Positions 57,375-64,000 of a stretch of 64,000 bases of DNA are shown piece by piece (position 1 is the stretch's first letter; each line of letters begins with the position of its first letter). A program made the translations under genes and the position numbers. The DNA lies in the NCBI GenBank assembly GCA_016630905.1, contig WBMQ01000006.1:682001-746000 (forward strand), read 5' to 3'. Below the pieces are notes generated by a model. That model saw only the letters and a list, made by a program, of their open reading frames with translations, searched no databases and had not been told where the DNA came from. This DNA comes from Capillidium heterosporum. Taxonomy: Eukaryota; Entomophthoromycota; Entomophthoromycetes; Entomophthorales; Capillidiaceae.

Positions 57375-57878
57375 TTAAAGCTCCGGCATACGCAAAACAA
57401 CTTTCTCCTCATTTCTAGCGTGCTTCTTCAACATATCAAAGACCTCCATCTCCTTTACCTCTTGAGGGGGTAGACGTTCACCAGTTACCCAGTACAAGAT
57501 ATCCCAATCAGGATTATCCAATAGATTATCCAACTCCAAGCACTGTTTGTGCGACAAATTTTCCATCTGCAGTTTGGAGAATGTCGATAATATAAGCTCA
57601 CATTCCAAAATACCGCGTTTACGACACTGATATCTCAATCTAGCTTTCAACTGATCAACCGGTTCATTTTCACGTTGCACTCTAATAGGTACGTCAGGGA
57701 AGGGGTAAACAGGTTTTTCGAACTTGTTACCGAACTTGTCGACTTCGGGGTTTGGGAATTCAGCTTCATTTTCTTTTTTGGAGGTGTAAGTGCATTGATT
57801 AAACTTCAAGGTGGTGGTGGCCTTTGGGAAAGTCGATTTGAATTTTAGGGTTCTGCTGATTTGTCTTAGGAGTGACAT
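57375..57878 (-). CDS. SDHAF2: Succinate dehydrogenase assembly factor 2 (Sdh5/SDHAF2)
   Basis: Mitochondrial matrix factor that promotes covalent attachment of FAD to the flavoprotein subunit of complex II. 167 aa, intronless. The N-terminal 40 residues (MSLLRQISRTLKFKST and on) form a basic, hydroxyl-rich presequence. The conserved core is complete: LKARLRYQCRKRGILECELI (the R-RG-LE/D-L motif), LDNPDWDILYWVTG and the acidic-basic tail. The length fits the family. It lies convergent with the surface-protein gene and heads the minus-strand housekeeping block. Confidence 0.93.
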   Translation of the reverse strand: MSLLRQISRTLKFKSTFPKATTTLKFNQCTYTSKKENEAEFPNPEVDKFGNKFEKPVYPFPDVPIRVQRENEPVDQLKARLRYQCRKRGILECELILSTFSKLQMENLSHKQCLELDNLLDNPDWDILYWVTGERLPPQEVKEMEVFDMLKKHARNEEKVVLRMPEL

Positions 57879-58953
57879 CTGGTCTTCTTGGAGGTAAAGG
57901 AGCTTTTTTCACTTATGAAGTTGAGTTGAGGATGAAATCGGGTGATGATTTTATAGCTCAAAGTTAAAACGGAGGCTAAATTTAGCTTTTAGTTTTAAAC
58001 TTGGAAAAGTTGATAAAATTAAAACAAATTTAGGTTATATATTAAAATTATAGTTATCTATCTGGAAGATACCAAGACCAACCTATATATACTATTGTAT
58101 TGTATATAGAATCAATGTGCAAATAAAGTCATAATCATGGTGGCAGAGTTTATTAATAGAGTAGCATAGTTTGCTTTATTAAACTAATACAATCTAGCAG
58201 TATATATCCAATCTTCGATACCATAATAAGCCAAAAATTACTTGTATATCAAATATACGATTTAAATATCATTAAAATTTATATACTATAACTGTAAACA
58301 CATATTTATGGCAACTTTTAATATTCACTTGGGGCTAAAACCCTTTACAAATATCAATATGTAAATAAGTTTTTGATTGTTTCATTATATTCCATCAAAA
58401 TATCGATTATCTTTGATAAATAACTATTATATACTTTACAAAACATATCATTCATATTTCGATAAACAATAGTATCCACATCTTGTAAGATTTGTCTTTA
58501 TATTTTATATCATCAAAAGACAGTGATAAGGTGGTTTTATCTCTGGAATTTTCTATGACATCAGCCCTTCAAAGGCATAAAATTGGCAACAAGGCACCTA
58601 GAAACTCATCATCTAAAGCATATATACGCTCTAGCTATATCCTATATCCACTTTAGCAGCAGTTGTTCAAAGAAAATAAGTACACCGTACATATTTTACA
58701 GATTAAACTAAAGATTATTAGAACATAAGTGCAAGTTTAAACTACAACCACGTTCATTAACCAAACAAAATATATATCAAAATTTAACATATAAACATAT
58801 ACTCATTAAATTCCTAGTAAAATTTTATTTCTATTAAATATAGGGTACATTAAATACTCACCTCAATTAATTGCATATATAAATTATAAGCTATATAAGA
58901 TTGGACATCAAATAGTAGCTTCTGATTTTTAAAACCTCTGTAGGTCGTCAAAA
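57879..58953. other. Intergenic, no gene recognised
   Basis: About 1.1 kb of AT-rich DNA between SDHAF2 and the 3' end of TFIIIA; no frame or motif. Confidence 0.5.
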
Positions 58954-60603
58954 TCAACTGTCTTCGCGATGCTTCTGCTTCTTATGACGGTACAGCGAAG
59001 CTAAATTATAGTACATTTTACTACAACCTAAAAAGTCACACGTAAAAGGTTTAGATTCCATGTCCATATTCACCTCCTTCTCACCCATACTATCTATATT
59101 ACTATCTACATTACTTTCTTTATCATTAATATCACCCATCGCATCATCTACACCATTAGCATCTCCTCCCTTATCATCTGCCCAATCGAAAAAATCAAAA
59201 TCAGAGTCGACATTAACACCAATTGGAGACGAAGGCCTACTGGACATAATTTCAGAAGGGGCTTGCGAAGGTACGGGGGTAGGGTGATAGGACGATGGTG
59301 TAGATGTTCCATGAACTTGCAACCTATGTCGTGTCAAAGCCCCCTTCAGCGTGAATACCTTCCGGCAGTCTTCAAAGTCGCAGTGGTATAAATATTTGTT
59401 GAGATGGAAGGTTCGAACATGCGTCTTCATATTACCTTTCTAAAAGAAACAAAGTTAATAGGCTTTACAAAAATTAAAAAGGTACGTTGCGAAAGGAGGA
59501 TTTACAGTCGGGATAAGTACACTTTACTCGTTCGATATTCGGTAGTAATCCAACCAACTTATCAACCTTAGTAAGTTGATCTGAATCGGGTAAGTGGGTT
59601 AGGAAATGGTTTTTTAGCTTCTTGCGGTCGGTAAAACTTTTGTTACAAAAGTGGCAGGAATAGTGATGGGTGGTCATTTTGAGATGATGTTGGTACTGAC
59701 TCCACTTGGCGAACCGTTCTAAACAACCAGGTATACCACATACGTACTTGGTTTCGTCTGTTTAGTTAACAAAAAGTATGAGTTAGTAAATAAATGATAT
59801 ACTGGATACTTTTAAAATTTTTAAAACTTACTGGAGTGGGTAAGTAAGTGCTCGTCCAACTTGGAAGGTGTTAAGAACCTTTTACTACAACCTTCAAAAC
59901 TGCACGCGTAAGGTAGGATGTTTTCATGTTTGCATTGGTGCAAATACAGTTTCTTGCGCTTCTTAAATTGAAGTTTGCAGTTCTCATATTTGCACTAAAT
60001 AAAGTTAGTGTTTCATAATCCATAGAAAAATTTTACCGTATAGTAGATTTCGCTAGGTTGAGCAAAGTTAGTAAGTTGAGGGTGCCATTGTTTGTAATGT
60101 GTGGTTAACCTTTCTTTGATTTTGTAACTGGCTCCGCAGTTGAACTGGCAGGTAAAGTTGTTATTGGTGGTTGTTTCATGGATACTCCTATGTCGGTTTA
60201 AATGGTCCTTGCGCTTGTAGCTTTTGGTACAACCAATCTCCGTACATTTAAAAATTTTCAAGTTCGAACTTCCATCCAAACCAGCTTGTGATACTTGAAT
60301 TTTAGTGGAGTAAGTTGAGTCTAGGCTACTTTCAACTTCAAGGTCATCAAAATTACTTTCTTCAATTGAAGTTTTTGTAGGTGTACCTTTAAAAACCTTC
60401 GGGCTACTACCAAAGTTTCTATCAAGTTGAAGTTTTGGAGTTGGTAGATTTTTACGCTTGGGTGTCGAGTTGGTACTTCTGTTTAAAGGATTTTCATTTT
60501 CATGTGAGTTATTCTTCAACTTGTTGAGTTTGGTCAAGGTTGATCGAACTGGAGTTGCTGTGTTAGATTGTTGGGTCAAGTCGACTGCACCTTTCTGTAG
60601 CAT
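58954..60603 (-). CDS. TFC2: Transcription factor IIIA (nine C2H2 zinc fingers)
   Basis: RNA polymerase III factor that binds the 5S rRNA gene and 5S rRNA. Four exons on the minus strand, 60037-60603, 59832-59994, 59486-59757 and 58954-59439, with introns of 42, 74 and 46 bp; 495 aa. About 115 residues of Lys/Asn/Ser-rich sequence precede finger 1 (FKCTEIGCTKSYKRKDHLNR). Nine C2H2 units can be counted once exons are joined; introns fall within fingers or right at their edges, for example at YT|C of finger 3 and RN|K of finger 7. Fingers 8 and 9 are separated by about 90 residues of Ser/Asp-rich acidic linker, as in budding yeast TFIIIA, and finger 9 (FTCDFLGCSKMYYNLASLYR) lies at the very C-terminus. 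Finger number and linker identify it, although the finger sequences alone would not. Confidence 0.88.
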
Positions 60604-61155
60604 CAATTATAGCTGAAGTTCAACTTTCTCTTGTAGAATTGAACTTTTAGAGGGATAAAAAGTTCTCTTGATTAAATTCCAAAGATTCTAACGCAATGAA
60701 TTTCACCAAAACTAGAAATTGATTGGTGGAATCGGTAAATTTTAGATGATAGTCTGAAAATAGTTTAGTTCAAGAGTAGCCAGATTAAACTTTTTGGAGC
60801 TTATATATTATCATGTTCGTTTGTATACAAATATAGATCTAGCTTTTGGTATGGGTATCTATCTACACATAATTATAGTGCAGAGATATAGTATTAGAAA
60901 ACAACTTTCTATACATGTTCTTTACTACCAACAAATTGTCAATTATCAAAGGTTCTTTACTTACTGAATTAGTCATAAAAATATCACCATCAATTCCAAA
61001 AATACAGGCTAAACCATAAAACCAAACACAGAGAACATCCATTTACTATAGCATAGTCATATAATAAGTACAAGTCGTAATTTTGTAAAGGTATAGGGCA
61101 CAATCCACTCTAAATACTATCACTTAATTCCTAAGCTGAAAACCTAAAGCCCAAC
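60604..61155. other. Intergenic, no gene recognised
   Basis: About 550 bp between TFIIIA and TFIIF-alpha, both on the minus strand; TFIIIA promoter region. Confidence 0.5.
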
Positions 61156-63060
61156 TTAAGGATAGGTGTCATAAGGGGATCTAAGCAAGACCTTGCCCTC
61201 CTTGTCCTTAGAGGTAACCTTCTTGAAAAGATCAACAATACGGAGCTTTTCCTGTTTTGACAAGGTAAGCTTATGAAGATCAAGGAGTTCGAAGATACGG
61301 TTAGTGGTGCTACCGGGATTCTGGCGGATAAGGGAGACGATGTACTCGGCTGTTATGAAGTCGACGTTGTCGAACTGGGGTTCGCCGTTAGGCTGGGAAC
61401 CGTTGATAGCGTCTGTTGAATTGGAATTGGGTCCCGAAGCGGTGGAGGCTTTTGTAATTTGAGGCTTGTCCTTGCCGTTATTGGTAGCCTTAAGTTTCTT
61501 TAACTTGTCGGGTTGGGCGGACGAAACTTTCTGGGAGGGCATCTTAACTGGCTTATTGGTTTTGGAGGGCTTGGATGATTTCCCGCCAGTTTCACCCTTG
61601 ACTAGTTTATCGGAAGATGAGGTGGATTTGGCAGACTTGAATGAAGGCTTAGCCGAAGAGTTGGCCGCCTTGGAATCTTTGGTTGGTGGGATGGGTAGGC
61701 GGGTGTCTTCACCATCAATTTTACCGACGATGGGCGCTTCCTTGTCGCTGTCTTCCTCATCGTCATCCTGATCGTCTGAATTGGAGTCGGAGTCACGACC
61801 ACGGCTGCGCTTTCCCTTGCCCTTGTTTTTGACTTTCTTGGCTGATGCGTCGGCCTCGTCGTCGTCATCATCATCATCCGATTCTTCACTATAGGTGGCG
61901 TCAGGCCTGAAACGGTTGAGGCTCTTTTTGGTACGGCGCTGCATCTCCTTGGTATCCTCATCCTCTTCGAAATCAGCACCCTCCTCGTCATCTTGAAAGT
62001 TCTCCTCATAATCAAGCTCATCAATATCCTCGTTGTCCATGTTGTCGTATTCATCTTCGTCCTCCCTTCGAACGGCAGTGAACGTGTAGTCGCTCTCGAG
62101 GATATTCTTGTTCAGCTTGAATGGGACCTTGATGTTGGCTCCGTCGTCGTCACCCTCCCCGTCCCGCTTGGATGCTCCAGCTCTAGCCAACTTACGCTTC
62201 TTGAGCTCTGCCTTCTCCTTCTTTGTTTTGGCATTTTGCATCGCTTCGATCTCCTCGAGGGTGGGAATACGGTATTTGGGACGCCCCGAGAAGGCGTAGC
62301 AGCGGTTTACTGGTCGGACTTCGAACCCGCCTCCGCTCTTTGCAAAGCAGAAGGCAAAATATCTACCAGATTTAGAACCGTCCAAAGTACCTCGCATGAC
62401 CTCCTTGTTGTTGCCATCCTCGAGAACCCAAGGCTTAGCTTCGCGGGCACGTTCCATTCGGACTTCGGGATCATGTTGGAAGATTTGCTTGGTCTTCTTT
62501 TTAAAGAGATTTTTCTTGTTAAGGGCCGCCCCACCGAAGGGCGCAATCTTGCTTATATCTGCGTTGCTTACAGTATCCTTCTTACCAGCATCATCCTTAT
62601 CACCCATACCTTCCTTTTCAGCGTCGGCTTTAGCCTTCTCTTCGGCCTCCTGAGCTTGAATCTCTGCGTAGCTTAACACCTCTTTACGGACTAAGGACCA
62701 TGGCTTAACAAGCTCGGATAGCTTAATGTCCTTTGACTTAATACGCATGGCATGAAGACCATGGTTCTCTGGAGGCTTAACACCAGCAAGTACTTTAATT
62801 TCTCTAACTTTTACCTGCGTCTTCCCTTCCTTCACAGCCCGCATCTTTGGGGGCTTATACTCCGTCTCCTCAACCAGTTTAACCTGCTCATGGTAATGGC
62901 GGGGAATCTCAAATTTACGAAGATCAGTTGGGAGAGATTTTGGGTTGTCTATGAAGATATCTGTCTTTGCAGCTGGTTCCTTGGCAACGTACGGTGCTGG
63001 TGGAGGCTTCGGTACATATGCTGGTAATTTGTAGTATTTACGATGCTTATGCTCCTCCAT
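61156..63060 (-). CDS. TFG1: TFIIF subunit alpha (RAP74/Tfg1)
   Basis: Large subunit of the RNA polymerase II general factor TFIIF. 634 aa, intronless. A variable N-terminus is followed by the TFIIF dimerisation region in two pieces: FEIPRHYHEQVKLVEE with MRIKSKDIKLSELVKPWSL near residues 50-125, and EAKPWVLEDGNNKEVMRG, GGFEVRPVNRCYAF, PTLEEIEAMQ near 205-275. The central part is a long acidic and basic low-complexity region (runs of Asp/Glu, then Lys/Ser). The final 70 residues, from DFITAEYIVSLIRQNPGSTT to the end, match the C-terminal winged helix that contacts FCP1 and TFIIB. The ATG at 63060 opens directly into conserved-looking sequence. Read from recalled RAP74 motifs; the fit in order and size is good. 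Confidence 0.88.
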   Translation of the reverse strand: MEEHKHRKYYKLPAYVPKPPPAPYVAKEPAAKTDIFIDNPKSLPTDLRKFEIPRHYHEQVKLVEETEYKPPKMRAVKEGKTQVKVREIKVLAGVKPPENHGLHAMRIKSKDIKLSELVKPWSLVRKEVLSYAEIQAQEAEEKAKADAEKEGMGDKDDAGKKDTVSNADISKIAPFGGAALNKKNLFKKKTKQIFQHDPEVRMERAREAKPWVLEDGNNKEVMRGTLDGSKSGRYFAFCFAKSGGGFEVRPVNRCYAFSGRPKYRIPTLEEIEAMQNAKTKKEKAELKKRKLARAGASKRDGEGDDDGANIKVPFKLNKNILESDYTFTAVRREDEDEYDNMDNEDIDELDYEENFQDDEEGADFEEDEDTKEMQRRTKKSLNRFRPDATYSEESDDDDDDDEADASAKKVKNKGKGKRSRGRDSDSNSDDQDDDEEDSDKEAPIVGKIDGEDTRLPIPPTKDSKAANSSAKPSFKSAKSTSSSDKLVKGETGGKSSKPSKTNKPVKMPSQKVSSAQPDKLKKLKATNNGKDKPQITKASTASGPNSNSTDAINGSQPNGEPQFDNVDFITAEYIVSLIRQNPGSTTNRIFELLDLHKLTLSKQEKLRIVDLFKKVTSKDKEGKVLLRSPYDTYP

Positions 63061-64000
63061 CTTACTTCAGCAGTTACAGAGAACTTGGACTACACTTTCT
63101 CAAACTTTTATCTTCAACAAACCTACAATCCAATTATTTAACTTAATAGAGCGGCTAAATATGACGAGCGCTTACTTCAACCAGTCAAATTTTGATTTTG
63201 GCTACGCAGGTTGGCTGGATTTCGAACTTTATGTACTGCTTTACTCTATACATTTTCTTATCAACTTGTTGATGAATTTGTAAAGGAAATCCGAACAAAG
63301 GTAGCAGTACAACATTAATAAACTCTTGAAATATCAAATACTGCTCTTAAGTAATATTTTAAGCAGATATAACAATACCAGAACTTTACATATTTGAAGA
63401 GGCATCAGTTTCTATTATTTTTTATCAACAAATGATGATTACTTCATAAAGTATATACATTTCATATGTTGATGCAAATCACAATACAATAGACTCGTTA
63501 TTAATCTCTATTATGATTTTTATCGTAAGTTAATACATTGTATATAGATCTCATCCATCAAGTTAAGTGATAAGTAGGGTCTATATACTTTCAAATAAAT
63601 ATATAACCTAAATATTTAAAACGGTTTGTCTACAAAAAGGATTACTCCCATATATACGAGCATATACTATAAATCTTTAATAAAGTTAACATTTCATTAT
63701 ATAGTTCTTTTAGTAAATATAGGTAAAACTATACAATATAAAGCTAATATATAATACAATTTGTTTCTAGATATTCCAGAATCTATTAAGCCTTTCACTA
63801 TATAAAGTTTCAAAATAAATATCAAGCTGCCATAGACTAATGTTTTTATTGACAATATATAGAAAGCGAGTTATTTTAATGAAGATGAGTGTATATGTGG
63901 GATAATTTTTAAAATAGTTAGCGTGGTTTAAATGGTATAGAGTGCAGCAGTTAAACTAACTAGTATCAAACTCAGGCTAACCGAATTAAAACTCAAGTTT
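63061..64000. other. Intergenic, no gene recognised
   Basis: About 940 bp of AT-rich DNA upstream of TFIIF-alpha to the window end; no frame above 60 codons. Confidence 0.5.

Noticed and set aside
61993-62676. A 227-codon plus-strand frame opposite TFIIF-alpha
   Set aside because: Antisense shadow of a conserved coding region; no motif of its own.
1-64000. CRISPR arrays, bacterial operons, rRNA genes
   Set aside because: No regularly spaced repeats, ribosome-binding sites or rRNA-like blocks were seen; the window is clearly eukaryotic.

Overview
The window looks like a chromosome segment from an AT-rich fungus. Housekeeping genes (CCT3, TRAP1, a FKS-type 1,3-beta-glucan synthase, mL45, SDHAF2, TFIIIA, TFIIF-alpha) are cut by very short GT..AG introns, mostly about 36-75 bp. 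Zn2Cys6 regulators and secreted proteins fit a fungus. The mix of a trypsin-like protease, an AA11-like secreted monooxygenase, a DUF4436 membrane protein and an intronless FKS suggests an early-diverging lineage, possibly Entomophthoromycotina (Conidiobolus-like). That placement is inference only.

Layout. 1-0.8 kb: 5' part of CCT3 (-). 3.5-21.7 kb: a sparse region dominated by five compact, intronless Zn2Cys6 proteins (three +, two -) and one pseudogene copy, plus a DUF4436 membrane protein gene and the decayed 3' end of a non-LTR retrotransposon. 23.4-26.0 kb: TRAP1 (-), 14 exons including 11-nt and 16-nt microexons. 26-38 kb: gene-poor, with broken or dubious copies of small secreted proteins, and a sixth compact Zn2Cys6 gene at 38 kb. 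40.5-46.3 kb: the glucan synthase, a single 1956-codon frame. 49-57 kb: secreted or surface proteins (trypsin-like protease, AA11-like protein, small Cys-rich protein, anchored acidic protein) interspersed with tRNA-Gln(CTG) and mL45. 57.4-63.1 kb: compact housekeeping block with SDHAF2, TFIIIA (nine zinc fingers) and TFIIF-alpha, all on the minus strand.

Main themes. The compact Zn2Cys6 family is the most system-like item: six intact proteins of about 224-312 aa share a DNA-binding cluster, a basic RGPxPK-type tail and a conserved C-terminal module of about 100 residues. That module resembles only the first part of the usual fungal regulatory (MHD) domain. The second theme is decay: several secreted-protein genes carry a single frameshift or stop, which could be pseudogenisation or assembly error. 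The third is the glucan synthase, whose two echinocandin hot spots differ from the yeast consensus.

Exon boundaries below were read by eye from splice consensus, frame continuity and family similarity. No database search was possible.
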